From positions 1-64,000 of the forward strand of contig WOGZ01000037.1 of assembly GCA_009733775.1 (NCBI GenBank): a DNA stretch of 64,000 bases. The letters are read 5' to 3'. Shown piece after piece: positions 21,535 through 35,200 of this stretch. Within the stretch, counting starts at the first letter, position 1; the number at the start of each line of letters is the position of its first letter. The notes below the pieces were generated by a model. It saw only the letters and a program-made list of their open reading frames with translations, ran no database searches and had not been told where the DNA came from. The position numbers and the translations under genes were made by a program. Source of the stretch: Alectoria sarmentosa. Taxonomy: Eukaryota > Ascomycota > Lecanoromycetes > Lecanorales > Parmeliaceae.

Positions 21535-22063
21535 TCAGCGGAACGCGTTGTCAAAGTAAGGCAATTGGCTACTGCTGAGTTCCAGGATGACAGGATTGTT
21601 TCCTCGAAGATAGACGAAATCTGGGATGCAACAAGCAAAGTTGATGCGAGGGGCGCGATTTGAGATGACCAAACGAAGTGAGGTGATGGAACTTGTGTCC
21701 GCGGGGCCAAAGGCTGTGATGAATCTTCGAAGTCTTGATTGCTTGAGGATGTGAGTGTGTGAGGTAGAGCAGGTGAAGCGGTTTTGTGAGTCGTAGATTG
21801 GGGTAACCTCGAATTAGTTTCGTTTACAGGTGAGGCGATGGCGAGTGTTGACGGAATCGGTTGGCGGTAATCTCGAGGAATAGGATAGGATACTTCTTGA
21901 AATTGACAGGCTGTTTGGCTGGTGCTGCGACGGCGGTGAAAGTCCAGGTAAGCTCTCGGGCCTCCGGTGGAAGAGAGATGAGTCGGCAAGGTGGAGTTTT
22001 TGCTTGAGGGTTAGCGACAAAGTGTTGATGGTCTTGTTTGGTGAGATCCGGAAAAGAGGCCAT
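21535..22063 (-). pseudogene. Second F-box-like/2EXR relic, frameshift plus stop
   Basis: From the ATG at 22063 the frame reads a short head, then CRLISLPPEARELTW (the family's N-terminal motif) to about 21830. The second conserved motif, LTCKRN-stop-FEVTPIYDSQNRF, lies in the next frame with TAA at 21816-21814 where the family has an ordinary residue. The frame then stays open through LRRFITAFGPADTSSITSLR to a TGA at 21537-21535. Thus one frameshift and one nonsense codon separate the two halves; no GT-AG intron I could find repairs this without losing the FEVTPIY motif. It is in the same frame as the neighbouring relic (20797-21441), so the two may be a tandem duplication. Confidence 0.55.
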
Positions 22064-23923
22064 TGAATCTGCTCCCACACGATGCTCGTTGCCCGCTATG
22101 AGGCCTTAGATAGTCTCTACTTATTTCCGAGGCCATGTAACGTGGAAGCTGTGAGCTGAAAGCTGTTCGATAGAGCCGAAGCATACGTCTTGATTGAAGC
22201 CCGGGATTGTCCACGGAGCCAGCAAAAGAGCGACTTTTGCCTGTATAGAGAAGCGATATAAAGAAACGAAAGCTGGGAACTCCAAAAGTAGTAGCCATAT
22301 GTATAATAGCTCATAGTCCTCCAGTCGCCCAAACCACAAGTATTACTGGGCCCCCTCTCAGCTGACAGTACACACCCTAGACACACAACCTATCAACCTT
22401 CAATCGGCGGAATCTTGAATACTATTCGGAGATCCTCCCCCTTCTTTTCCCTAATGCTTCTCGCGGTGCTCGACGGCAACATTGTTTTTGATTGCATCTT
22501 CTCCATACTGAACCAACTTCTCCACTTCGTGAATCGGTCAGCTTCTCGATTTGGGACTATCTGCGCTCCCAAAATCTACCAGGTGAAGGCTATCTACTTG
22601 TTGTAGCTCTTATCAATCGACGTCAATCTTTCATTTCTCTTCACCCTTAGGGCACGCCGCTCCTTAAGCGAGAGCAGGGTGGCACTGATGCAATTGGTCA
22701 AGAGCAGCCAACCACTGTCGCTTGGGCTCCAGAAGACCCAGCCCTCGTTCGTAGCCTCTGCGCTAAACCCACCTCCGTCTCCGAGTTGTTGGGAGCAGAA
22801 ATTTGCAATACTGTAGTCGAGCCCTAGATATCGCCTCTAGCTAGCTCTGCGCGCATCTCTGTAATCATCGGACATCGGCCTTCACAGACATTGACGCCGA
22901 AACTGCTGTGACGTCCTAGGGCGATATGGACCATAATGCTGGTCACTATACAGAGGTAGATGCACATGTAAACGTCCCAAAACTAATGCCAGCATTTGAG
23001 CATCTTGAACGACAGACAGATGTCAGAATCAGGTCTATATTACCCCGAAACATTTCGACTTCAGTTTGCCGCTTGGAACCTGTTCCTACACTTTGTTTCT
23101 ATGTTAGGACTGGCCGCCCTGCTTAGGTGCGGTAATATTCTCAATTACTTTATACGTGTTTCAGTGGTACAATTTTGGCCAAGAAGGTGTATGTGGTGAC
23201 CGTGTTATCCTGATTTCAATCTGAAAGATGAACTGTCAATAACATGGAGAAAAAGAGACCTACGGAAGCCGCATCCATGGTCCTAACCAGAAACACGAGG
23301 AATAGGTCACTCTAGCTGGACATTGCCCCCGTATATGTGTTCTTACCATGCGCACGGAACAGCTTTACGGCAATGGCGATGAAGACCTGGCATTCCAACT
23401 TCGATCAGGTTTCACCAGTATGAGGTTCTCTTTTTCAGATTGACTTTGAAGGATCAATTGATCCAGATCCTCATTCATCAGAAACTTATTCACTTTTCAT
23501 TGCGGTGGTTTTTCCATGCCCATTGTTGCTGGTATTCCGAAGTAGGATCTCGTCACAGCGTTTGAGGTTGTCTAAAGGCCTCTCGTCTGGTTTGAGACGA
23601 TTTCCGAGACTTGTAGCGCATGCCGCCGGTTTCCGCAACGCACAGAGACTGGATCGCACTATCATGGAGTCATGGAAGACGCTTGTTTGGAAGTCGTGAT
23701 TGTGAGGCGTAAGAGCGAAACTCCGGATTAAAGATCAACCGATATATTGCGCTAATCACAATTGGACGGACAAATCGACCCAGCCGCAAGAATATTCTCG
23801 ACAACATCATCGTTAGCGCCAACGATGTCTTGCTATTGTCGGCCATGATGCATCTTCATCTGTTGACCGTATCTCCTTAATACGAATCTACACTTGGTAG
23901 TCTACCAACAACACACCGCCATC
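22064..23923. other. Intergenic, 1.86 kb
   Basis: No gene, RNA or clear repeat recognised. The last part should contain the Yme1 promoter. Confidence 0.55.
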
Positions 23924-26621
23924 ATGGCGTTTCAGGCCCCAACAGCGGTATGTACACGCCACCCTTGTTCGATGAACATATCTGACAAATGCCTTGAGCA
24001 GAGTGTGGCTACTATAACTTCAGAGCTATGGCCATCTATGAAGTCATCATTGAAAACCTCTTGGACTTTACGGCAGCAGCAATCGCCGAGAGCGGTTGCG
24101 TCCACGTCCCTGAGTGCTGCAGGAAATCGGTCCATATCGATTGGGTCCTCCAAGGCGGGGAGCAATGTTAGTTCTAGATATTTGCGCTTTTTGGTCTCGT
24201 CCTGACCTTCATAGATTGCTGCCGTGCCAGACCTGCCCGACTGCTTAGCATCAGCGCCCATGGCCACTCTCAGACCTCCGCACATGAGGGGGATCATGCC
24301 CGTGTGTCAGCTATCAACAATAGGAATTATCCGTACGTCACACCAGCCAGCTTCTTACCATACCTCTCCACTCACCTCTAAAGCTTCCCTCAAGGTCCTT
24401 CACCGTGCAAATCCCTTTACCCTGGGAACCCCATCTATTTCTCGGACTACACGGCCCTACTCAACGTTACCACTCTTTCGATTCATACGCGACTACAGAC
24501 CTGTAAAATCTAGCTTTCTTAGTATCTCTCAACGACGGACATTATTCGCTGGGAGCTCCTCCCAAAACCTACTCGCACACATGGAACAAACGGCCAACAA
24601 CAATCCTACAAGCCCAACAGCCCAGAATGCTTTCTACTCAGCGCTCTTACGTGCTGATATGCCCGCGATTTTGGTGGAGCGATATCAGACGGGACGTTAT
24701 GCTTCCAACACTGCCTGCGAGGCGACATACCACCGAGCACTCGAAAAGCTCGCCCGAACAGAGGGGACTTCCGCCTTAGGAGGAGGAACACAAATACAAG
24801 GGCGCAACAACATGTCCAACGAACAGCTACAAGCTATTGGCCAGGCTGTTGCAGCACAATCAAGAGGTGGAAATGTTGCTGGCGCCAAGGTGGGCAGCTA
24901 TGGCACCGGCGACAAAGCCAGTCCGCTGTACGTCGTCGTCGATGAATCGATGGGCTCAGTTATTTTCAAATGGGTTAAATTTACCTTCTACTTTGCCATG
25001 ATTGCTTATGTTTGTGTGGTCGTCCTTCAGCTGGCTATCGATGCTTCTGGGGTTCTCAGGAGAGTTGGAGGTGGCGCTACCAATGAAGCTCAGCCTCAGC
25101 AACAGACTGTCCGCTTCTCCGACGTTCACGGGTGTGATGAAGCCAAGGAAGACCTTCAGGAACTTGTTGAATTCTTGAGGAACCCTGAGAAGTTTTCGAC
25201 GCTCGGTGGAAAACTGCCTAAAGGTGTCTTGCTTGTTGGGCCACCCGGTACTGGAAAGACACTGCTAGCTCGTGCTGTGGCTGGAGAAGCTGGAGTACCC
25301 TTTTTCTTCATGTCTGGTGCCGAGTTTGAGGAAATTTACGTCGGTGTTGGTGCCAAACGTGTTCGTGAACTTTTCGCCAATGCTCGAGCCAAGGCCCCAG
25401 CAATCATTTTCATCGATGAGTTGGACGCTGTGGGAGGCAAACGCAATGAAAGAGATCCAGCATATCACAAACAATCTCTCAATCAGTTGCTCACCGAACT
25501 TGACGGCTTCTCACAAGATACTGGTGTCATCATTCTCGCCGCGACGAACTTCCCAGAACTGCTCGACAAAGCTCTCACTCGACCAGGTCGATTTGATCGC
25601 AATATCGTCGTCCCTCTGCCCGACGTCCGCGGCCGTATGGAAATTCTCAAGCACCACATGAAGAACGTTCAAGTAGCTACCGAAGTCGACGAGTCAATCA
25701 TTGCACGAGGCACCTCCGGCTTCTCTGGCGCGGAGCTTGAGAACCTCGTCAATCAAGCCGCTGTCCGGGCAAGTCGCAACAAATCTACAAAAGTTAGCAT
25801 GTTGGATTTCGACTGGGCCAAAGATAAGATCATGATGGGAGCTGAGCGTAGGAGCGCTGTCATACAAGAAAAGGACAAAATCATGACCGCTTACCACGAG
25901 GCTGGGCATGCTCTCGTTGGCTTGTTCACCAAAGGAGCGACACCACTCTACAAAGTCACTATCATGCCTCGCGGCGAAACTCTGGGAGTGACTCACTTCA
26001 TGCCCGAGATGGACAAAGTCTCCCAGGCAAGGGTGGAATACTTTGCCAAGATCGATGTGTCTATGGGCGGAAAGGTCGCTGAGCAACTAGTCTATGGAAA
26101 CGATAATGTCACAAGTGGATGCTCAGCAGTATGTTCTCCTCTTCTCACAGGCAAAGGCAAATGCTAACAGCACCCAGGACCTCCAAGGAGCAACCAGGGT
26201 AGCCTACGCAATGGTAACTAGGCTCGGCATGTCCGACATCCTTGGCAACATGGACTTCGCGAGCAGCTACGAACACCTCTCCTCCGAGACCAAACTCAAG
26301 ATCGAACAGGAAGTCACCCGCTTCGTGGAAGAGGGCAAGTCTCGTGCAACTGCTCTGCTGACGGAAAAGAGAAAGGAGTTGGATATCCTGGCGAAGGCAC
26401 TAGTGGAGTACGAGACGCTGAGTTTGGAAGAGGTAAACAAGGTGCTGAAGGGCGAGAAGCTGGATAAGATGACTACGCTACTGCAATCTCCTATGAAGTT
26501 GCCGGAGATTGTGCTGCCACCTGGTATGGGTGGGGAAGGCTCGTCATCGCCGTCGGCGAGGAATGTGGATCAGGGGCCGGACAACGGACGGGGTGATGGG
26601 AGCGGGGGTGCGAAATTATGA
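23924..26621 (+). CDS. YME1: Mitochondrial i-AAA protease (Yme1 family)
   Basis: Three exons (23924-23947, 24215-26128, 26178-26621), 793 residues. The i-AAA protease sits in the mitochondrial inner membrane facing the intermembrane space and degrades misfolded or unassembled proteins using ATP. Visible: an Arg/Ser-rich mitochondrial presequence in the first 110 residues, a membrane segment at about 257-283 (FYFAMIAYVCVVVLQLAI), Walker A GPPGTGKT (about 350), Walker B IIFIDELDAVGGKR (about 403), second region of homology ATNFPELLDKALTRPGRFDR, and the zinc-protease motif HEAGH (about 569). The first exon (MAFQAPTA) is inferred: its GTATGT donor and TTCATAG acceptor join in frame to an open upstream extension. 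The last intron (49 nt) restores VTSGCSADLQGATRVA. If the first intron is wrong, the start is the ATG at 24260. The C-terminal tail is Gly/Ser-rich. Confidence 0.93.
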
Positions 26622-29600
26622 GCAGTCATCTACTCCACTTGTTCTTTTTTCTCAATGCTGAGCGCAGCGGAGCATCAAGCACGTTTACTATGGAGCAGCC
26701 AGCGAGGCAGCCTCGTAGGCGGCGTTTGCGATTCTAAAAACTTGTTTCGAATAGCTAGCATAGCGCTTCAACGGCATGTAGATGGTATTCACAAGCCCAC
26801 TCCACGGCAGTCTCCCCTTGTCTCCATACCCAGATAACTGGACCCAGCGACACATCTTTGTGCGGATCAGCCCTGGGCCTTGGCGTTGTGGTCATACATA
26901 GTAAACCCTCCAACCCATGTTGTACCGTGCAACGTGCAACCCACGACCGACTTTCTGTGACGTCCGCAGCCTGACCCCCAAATGGTAGCTGAATTGCAAC
27001 AAACGGCCACGGCCAAAACCAGCTTCTTATTCAGCAGGACTTTCCATCAAAAGCAGAGCGCGCTCTCTCTCTCTCTCCGATGCAATGGACCTCCCCTTCC
27101 AATAAAAATCTCCGTTCCTTGTTGCGGTACTCATGGCATGGCAAATAGCCATTGACCGTTCAACAATTTCCTCAAGAACCCGGTCCGGGAGGAATTGTTC
27201 GTCGTCCGTGGTCAACGGTGTCTTTCTGTCTCGGGACCCCCCAGTCTTGGCCCCGTCCTCGGTTGGAAATGAATTGGCTTGGGTTGTAGTTTGAAGCTCT
27301 GTATAATGATTTCCCTAGATGCCAACGTGCCGTGAAGGAGCTTTGAGAGATAGGACGGTCCGTCCTGGTGGACCTCTGACTTGCTCGCTCAGACTCCTCT
27401 GCCCATGTGGCGGCGGAAGCCCGAATGGAGTTGGGAGGCTACGCCTGAGTGTACGGTCACTCAGTCCATTAGATGGCGAGATCCAAATGCTTGAATAATG
27501 CAGGGTAGCCTTGATGGGGGGGAAAGTCCCAGTGCCACGATATTGAGTCCTCGAGTATCGCTGTTGGGTCAATTGCTGCTTATGAAACGACAAAGGTCAC
27601 TAGGTCTCTGGATGATGCTGGAAGGCCCGAGTCGCCGAACCTGATGTGCGGGGGCGACAGGCTTGCTTCGAGAAAGATGGGTTCTATGATTGTAGAGTAT
27701 ACCGTTGACTGGACCACTTGTTATCCGGCCTCGGGACAATCGACAAGATCCCGTGAGCATGGGGTCCCGGGGTTTATTTCTTCGAAGCCCTTGCCGCTGT
27801 TGCCGCCGCTGCCTTGCAATCTCCTAGAATACAGCGTCTTAGTCTTGGGATCCTTAACAGCATGGAGCCTCCCAAGAAAACCAAGACGAGAGGACCAAAG
27901 GACCAAATATGACATGGCTAGGCGCATAGAGGACAAGCACAATGTACAGAGCGCTTGCAGGCCAAATGCGCGATGAAGACAAACCAGCAAAACAGGATTC
28001 AGGTAGGAATATCGTAGTGACGGATGACGGACCACAATTATCGGGCTTCGTCTCTCTACCATGACGTATTAGAGTGGCTGTTCGGAAGACTTCGGCAAAG
28101 GATCAAGACTGACATGGCCACAATGTTCGGAGGACATCTTACGTGACTAGACCCAGCAACGTCAGCGGATGGCCAGTAGCTGCAGGACATGGGGATTGAC
28201 TCACCTTGCTTGGTACCTAGTACACCATGCCTTCACAACGTATCTCACATGCCCACAGTGATAGTTGACCTGCGTATAATCACACCTATACCATTTCAAG
28301 CTCAGCATTTCTCTTTGAAGACAGGTATCCAATTCCGAGACAAGTCTCAGCAATGCTCATGTGGCAATATTGAACTTTTGCTCCCGCAACATGTCTGACG
28401 ACTTAAGTCAAGGCATTGAAAAGGAAGGATTCGGCCCGAAAGGGTGCATACATTCTTTCAAGCTTCTCGAGCTTCGGAGGATATCTTCAAGTCGAATGGC
28501 CAGGTCGTCAATTGGAGTCAGGCAGTAGGCAGGAAACGGCTATAAGTAGCACCAGGTAGCGGCCTCTCAGTCAGCTTTCCATAGGGCCAAAGAGACATTT
28601 TAATTATCCGCAAGAATATCCCGGGGTCATGGCGTTGGCTATGTTTGATCCAACTGAACTGCGCTTGGGACGAGCCGGACGGCTGACAGGGGCACGCGAC
28701 GACAGATACTGCCCTCGTCTCCACAACAACGCATCCTGTGATCCGAGTGATGTTACGCATCGTGCAACGATGGCCAGAGTTTGTTGGATGAGGAGTGGAG
28801 TAGATTTTGCGTGGGGAGTGAGTGAGGAGGGAAGGTGTTCGATTGTGAGAGCCTTGGATGGAATCAGGGAAAGGGACACCTGCCACCGGGTGTTCCCGTT
28901 GGCCGATCAATGCCTGTGGCCAGTGAAGGATTGCGGATGACGTGACGAGGCTCTGAGAGGGAGCGCCGAACGTGGGTGAGAATCTTCTTGTTACAGATCC
29001 ATCCGCCAATATTGCCCTCATTTCCAGATCTTCCGTGCACGGTGATGGGGCCTTCGTCAGGGCACATTGACTTAGACCCAGTCTGCGGGAGGTCAAGTGA
29101 CTGCCTCGAACGGCGACATGCATGATCCCCTTCTTCCGGGACATGGGAAACCCCACGAAGACCGCTTATATACGGTGCTGCACGGTCGACACATACAGGC
29201 CGTGGGGGGATCTAACGTGGAGACGGCGGTTTCCAACTTCTGCATGAACAGAGCCCGAGGGAGTGGTCGTTGGAGTTGACAGGCTCGGCTTTTGCTTTAG
29301 GGTTGGTCTGATTCGTCAGATACTCACACAGAAGCTAACTTCTCCACAATGTGATCAGCATTCGTGCATAATCCTTTCCCGCGGTACCGTTTCGGAGGAT
29401 TGACGTGGGCAATTGGACACGAGCATAGTATGCTGAATGGAAATCGGGCAGTACTTGGTCAGGTTGTCGGCGTTGTGCTCGATCTTTCGCCTGCGTAGTG
29501 GACTCGAAATCGTCATATCAACGTTAGGCCTGCATCAATGTGAGACCCGAGCAGACTTAGGATGCCTCACCTGAGGTCATGAGTCCTCGATGGTCGTGGA

Positions 29601-29813
29601 GCACGGCGACGCCATCTCCAGTCCATGGTCACATTCGTCATCGGAGATCAAGAAGTTTCGACTGTGCGGTCTGGGTAGGGCGACAATATTTGACTTGCTT
29701 GCGTCAAGGGCAACAGTGAAGCATTGCAAATGGGGTACTATATATCCAATATTATACAAGCAAATGCTAAAATGGTCTACTTGAACAAGGAATCTGAGAG
29801 TAGCTACAGTGGG
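26622..29813. other. Intergenic, 3.2 kb, no credible gene
   Basis: The longest open frame is 28518-29156 on the minus strand (212 codons), Ser/Thr/Pro/Arg-rich without family resemblance; I do not call it. A short CT microsatellite lies at 27061-27079. No tRNA or repeat element was recognised. The region may be a decayed transposon or regulatory DNA, but I see no proof. Confidence 0.5.
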
Positions 29814-31569
29814 TCAATTGCTTTGAGTGCTATGTTCGGACTCGAGCCATCCTCTGGACATCTCGACGGCTCGTTCCCACCTCTCAAACATCTTTTTACT
29901 TGCCTCTTTGGATATCTGCGGCTTGAATATCGTATGGTCCTCGCTGTTGATCTCTTTTAGCTCTTCGAATTCCTTCCACACATCTGCAGCGAAGCCAGCT
30001 GCAACGGCAGCGCCGAGTGATGTCGTCTCGCGCATAGCGGGCCGGTCAACGGGTATACCTATGAGATCTGCCTGTGTCTGCTGCGGTTGAGCCCCAATGC
30101 CAACGTGCCGGGGTTGCAACAGAAGGAGATCACGAACCTGCATACAAAGATCCGAATTGCTCATACCGCCATCCACTTTCAGTACACTCAGTTTGTGGCC
30201 GCTGTCTTTTTCCATCGCATCAAGGATGGCCTTGGTCTGGAAGCAGGTAGCTTCCATTGTCGCCCGTGCGATATGGCCTTTCTCCGTATGTTGGGTGATG
30301 CCGAATATGGTTCCCTTGGCATCATCGATCCAATATGGTGCAAAAAGACCACTGAAAGCAGTTACGAACACACAGCCTCCACTATCCTTGACGGTAGCTG
30401 CTAGATCGTTAATATGATGAGACGCTTCGATGAACTTAAAATTGTTGCGGAGGAATTGGACTGCGCTCCCAGCGACGGCAATGCTGCCCTCCAGAGCATA
30501 GACGGGCTTTCTTTTCCCACCAAAATGGTAGGCCACGGTTGCCAGCAAACCATGAGTAGACATGACCGGCTTTTCACCAACGTTGTAAAGCAGGAAGCAG
30601 CCGGTGCCGTACGTGTTCTTTGCCTTGCCAGGAGAAAATCCAAGCTGGCCCACAAGAGCAGCAGACTGATCGCCAAGACTGCCGGTGATCTTTATTCCTT
30701 TCAGTGGTCCTGAGGCCATGGAGCCGAAAGCGTTGGCGTCCGACGATGGAACTATCTTCGGTAGCTTTATCTTCTTAGGGTCAACGTCAAAAAAGTCAAG
30801 CATAGTCTGGTCGTATTCTAGTGTGTGTAGGTTGACAAACATCGTTCTTGACGCATTTGTCACATCAGTGACATGGACATTGTTCTCTTTCCCATTCAAG
30901 TTGTACAGCAACCATGCGTCGATGGTACCGAATACCAACCGGCCTGCTTCGTATACCTTGCGTACCTTCTCCACATTACGGAACATCCACGTGAGTTTGA
31001 GAGATGACGGATAGGTTGAGAGAGGGAGTCCACATATGTCTTGGAGTTTATCAGCACCTTCACGTTGCTTAAGCTCGCGAACGATAGCTTGGGTTCTTGT
31101 GTCTGGCCACGCAATAGCATTATAAACAATCTCTCCTGTCTTCTTGTCCCAAAGCACTGTCGTTTCTCGTTGGGTGCAGAGGCCGATAGCTCTGATGTTC
31201 GAGACCGAATGTCCCTTTCCTGTGAATTCTTTCGTAGCTTCCTCGATGCAGGTGTTGACGGACTCAACGATCTCGACAGGATCATGCTCTATCCATCTGC
31301 ATAGGGGTCAATGTTGTTACCGCGCCGGCGGTGACGTTGGTGTGTTGCACCGACCCTGAGTGTGGGTACATCTGTTTGAACTCCATCTGATGAGAAGCTA
31401 TTGGACTGCCTGTGCCATCAAAAATGAGGAACCGCGTACTCGTTGTCCCTTGATCGATTGAACCAATGAACCATTGTTTGAGCTCTTTCTCGTCTTTGAT
31501 CGAGACTTGTCTATCTTTGCTGTCTTTGGAGACATCGTCATGCTTGGAGGCATACGTTGAACTAGTCAT
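29814..31569 (-). CDS. GUT1: Glycerol kinase (FGGY family)
   Basis: Two exons, 31355-31569 and 29814-31296, separated by a 58-nt intron (GTCGGT...TATGCAG), giving 565 residues. The enzyme phosphorylates glycerol with ATP to glycerol 3-phosphate, the first step of glycerol use in the cytosol. Visible: the N-terminal ATP-binding fold FIGSIDQGTTSTRFLIFD, the junction YPHSGWIEHDP restored by splicing, the active-site region IAWPDTRT, the second nucleotide-binding motif GSLGDQSAALVGQLGF, YGTGCFLLYN, and the FGGY signature region EGSIAVAGSAVQFLRNN, then DGGMSNSDLCMQ. Length and order match the family. The first 30 residues are a charged extension that is normal in filamentous fungi. Upstream DNA (31600-31700) is pyrimidine-rich on the coding strand. 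Confidence 0.96.
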
Positions 31570-32209
31570 GGTGCCGTGCAGACAAGAATAGGAAAGATAT
31601 TGCCTTGAGCGTTGATCTCACTACTAGGGAAGTGCCGGAAAAGAGAGGTAGGAGAGGTTATGAAATAAGTGTGGAAAGTAAAGAAGAAGGGGTAGGAGAA
31701 GTTTATGATATGTACTTGAGACAGCTGTGAATTCTCTGTAAATACTCTGTGGGCATTAGATTATTAGTTGTACAACAGTCGAGCAAAGAGTTTAGCAGTT
31801 CCATTGGGAGTGGCAGTATATTGTAGCACGAGTACAGTACCCCGCAGACACTCGTCTTTGGTGGGGGCGCCAGGGGCTTCATCTGCCGCTTATGCCGCTA
31901 AGCTAAGCCCCCTCGCCCGTAGAGACACTCTGAGTGGATTCTGTTGCATTGACAGGCATGCTGATTGATACTGAATAGCACTCATACTGAAGACGCTCCC
32001 CGAAGATACCTCTAATGTCCATCGCCATGCCATATGTAGATAACCGCTTGTGATTTGAAAATCATGCGCTGTGTCATGCACGCTGAGAACACCACCACGC
32101 AATTAGAGTATCCCTGCCAAAAGGAACACCATACGCTATGCTCTTTAGCAGGACATCAGGTACGCTGAGAGGAGGTAACTGAAGACTCGAGTATTCATAT
32201 ACCGCCCGT
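31570..32209. promoter_or_regulatory. Intergenic between Blm10 3' end and glycerol kinase, 640 bases
   Basis: It should hold the terminator of the Blm10 gene and the glycerol kinase promoter, including the CT-rich tract on the coding strand at about 31618-31700. No other feature was recognised. Confidence 0.45.
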
Positions 32210-35200
32210 CTATGCAAAGTAGCTCTTCCACAGCACGCCGTCCAGTTCTTCCGCCTGCTCCTGCGAAAACGCCTATAATCGGTTGTTAGCAGTCTTTCTC
32301 TCCGAATAGTAGGGATTTATAGAAGTTCACCTTTAGATCCATCTGCCACGTATCTTGTCTAGTCTTCTTGAAATCACTCAAGATGCTTTTCACGCTCTTG
32401 CCCACCATCCCAGGATCGTTGTTGGCCTTAGTTGCGAGCGTCGTCAGAATACCCGGGATCCACGACGGCGGTGGCGATGTGTAGGGAAACGCTTGTACAA
32501 GAGCTCCAAGACCGAGTACAGACGCATGTCGAGTCAAGACAAGCTTGCTCTGCTCAGGCGTTGGTGTGCTTGTCCCCGTACTTGGTTCTGACAGAGCGTT
32601 CCTAGGCTTCTTTGGAAGCGGAGATTTGAGAAGCATCTTCGAAAATTTCTTATTGAATACTTGTACAACCTTAGAGCGTAGCGCCGTAGGTGAACATCGA
32701 ATCATGCCTGACAGTGTAGTTGAGGCTCCGAGGCGTACTTCGAGTTGCGTATCTTCCAGCATAGTGGCCACGCAATCAAGAAGACGCTGCTGATTCTCGG
32801 GAGAGATTAAGAAGAGGCGGCGGAAGTAGATGACCTGCATGTTGATGAGGACCCGAAGGCGCTGATGCCACAGAGGTGATGTTGTTCCAATTCGTATCAG
32901 CGCATTAATCAGCTCTGCATCTTCTCCAATGCGGTGAGGTATATTTGGGATGTGTCGGAAGACGTGGTAGGCAAGACCCTGTAGTTCTTGGTCTTCTCGG
33001 ACGTCCATCATGTAGAGCAACTGCTCCATGAATACATTTGGAAAGAATTGCAGAAGCTGAGTGCATTCAAAAGATGACAACGTCATATCGAGCCACAGCA
33101 AGACAGTCTTACCGCCAGATGTATATGAAGAGGGCGTTTGTTGGCCTGGTATGCGCTCCTGCCTCCATTTTTCCAGCCGTTCAAAAACCTCATGGATAGT
33201 CTCTACGAACTCCTGGGTTGGCTGGTACGGTCTCATACCCAATGAAGAGGCTTCTTTTTGACTCTTGATTAATGTGGGTACATCCTTGTATGACTCATGA
33301 TAGCGTGTGCGATACAAGATTGACAACGAGTGACCCATGGCTTCACGGACCCCTTTGTATGGATGATCAAGGTGCAAAAGAAAGTTTTCAATTATTGGCT
33401 TGTCGAGTTGGAAGTGCCAGCCCAAGTTGTTTACACCCGTTTGCAATAATTTGATCTTCGAGCTTTCTTTGAATGCTGCATTAGACTCCATATCCAATCT
33501 AAATGACGCAAGCCAATCAATGAGGGGCCAGGACCGTCGCGGATCTTTGCCCTGTGTGAGTATTTGCAAAAACGTGTTCCAGTAGGTAAGATTCTCCGGG
33601 GTTAAGCCATCGAAAAACGCCTGTTGAACCATAGGGTAAACGTACTGCCATATCTCGGTACGCATTCCGAGCGGCTTGTCGACCGTCGATAGAAGCAACG
33701 CTGCCAGTATTTCAGCGGTGGCACGATGTTGATGTTTGTCAGATCGATCAGTCCAAATCTTCCGGATTTCTTCTTTGATCTCCAAGAGGTTTGTACTTGT
33801 CCGACCAGAGTACATGAGGTCAAAAGCGTACCCAAGCAGCATTACATTTGATACATGGAACCGATCGGCGGCAGTATCACGCGGTTCTTGTCTCAGGTAT
33901 CCGAAGAATGACGAGAACCACGACCGATCTAATGTTTGCCCGATCTGTGTACGAGCAGTTTCCTCGGCGTCGTCATACTCCAAATCGGTCTTAGGATTTG
34001 TCTGATATGCGGGCATAGTCTTATTCCAGACGAGCCAGCCTGGATGGTCGTGGTCGACGTAATATTTCGCATCCGATTGAGCAAAGTTTGCGAGATATTC
34101 TGACGTCCAAGTTGGATCATCCTGGCGTGTAGTGACTTGGACTTTCGCAGGAAGGTGCTGCTTGTCTAAAAGGTAGTCCTCGTAGCTATGATTTGCAGCT
34201 GCCCGAGAGTCAATGAGAGTGAACACGGCGACAATACCTCCTTGGTAAAGTCCTCTGAGACCAGGATGCGAGTCGATCGATCCTCGGGCAAAAAGGTCAA
34301 TCATGTTCTTTGACGCAATACCGTCGAACCTGAGACCTAAAGTGATCACGATAGCAGCAGTGCGACTTGCCTGCTTCCAGTGCGATTTTCTGACCATATC
34401 AACAAGCTCATCTGACAAGGCTGCTTTTTTGCGTTCGATATGAGAACGTCTTGCCGAAAGTTTGGCTCTCTTCCTGTCAATGATACCCTGGACATCATCG
34501 TTATTTGGCGCGACAGCCTGGACCAATCCCCTGTCTAGAATCACCATTCGCTCCTGAGGTTTCCCCATCTCCATGATCTGGATAGTTGCAACTGCACAGA
34601 GTTTCTGTATAGAGGGCTTGTCTGCTGTGCTGGCAGAGATATAAGTCTTGATCAGAGTCGGGGCGTACCTCCAGTCTCGAGCAATGGTTTTGTTCAGGGA
34701 GCCGAAGAACAAAGAGTACATAGAACCCTTGATACGGGCAAAATCATTGTCTCTGACTCCACTCTCCATAGCAGAAAGAAGGGGAGGTATGACTAAGGAT
34801 CGAGCTCCGACGATGGCTTTCAAAGCGGCTTCCCCGGCACTTTGCGCATGTCTACGAACGTCTCGGTAAGCAGATACAGACGATTGTGCAAGGTCTATGA
34901 AGAGCTGCTTTGATAAATCGGTGTTTGGGCGTGGGTAGGAATTGTGACGCAGTCGCTGTAAATGATATACGTTGGCCCTTCGAAGGAGTAGAGGCCTTGG
35001 GTACTCCTTTCGCAGCCCGCTAACTTTGTAGGGTTGGGTGTCAGCGGTTAGAAGTCTTGTCACCCTGTCAAGGACATGGGCAGATCTCTCAATTCCGATG
35101 TCAACGAACCACGACCGATAGGCATTGCATAGAGGCTCAAAGCAGGCCACATCGTCTTCCTGTTTCTCGACAAGAAATTGATGGACTTCGTGCAATACTT

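Noticed and set aside
21204..21989. 261-codon Ser/Thr/Leu-rich frame over the F-box-like relics
   Set aside because: Another frame here carries the family motifs FEVTPIY and LPPEIRN; this frame is a shadow.
28518..29156. 212-codon open frame on the minus strand in the 3.2-kb gap
   Set aside because: No family resemblance, no repeats or motifs, irregular composition; a chance frame of this size is possible in 64 kb.
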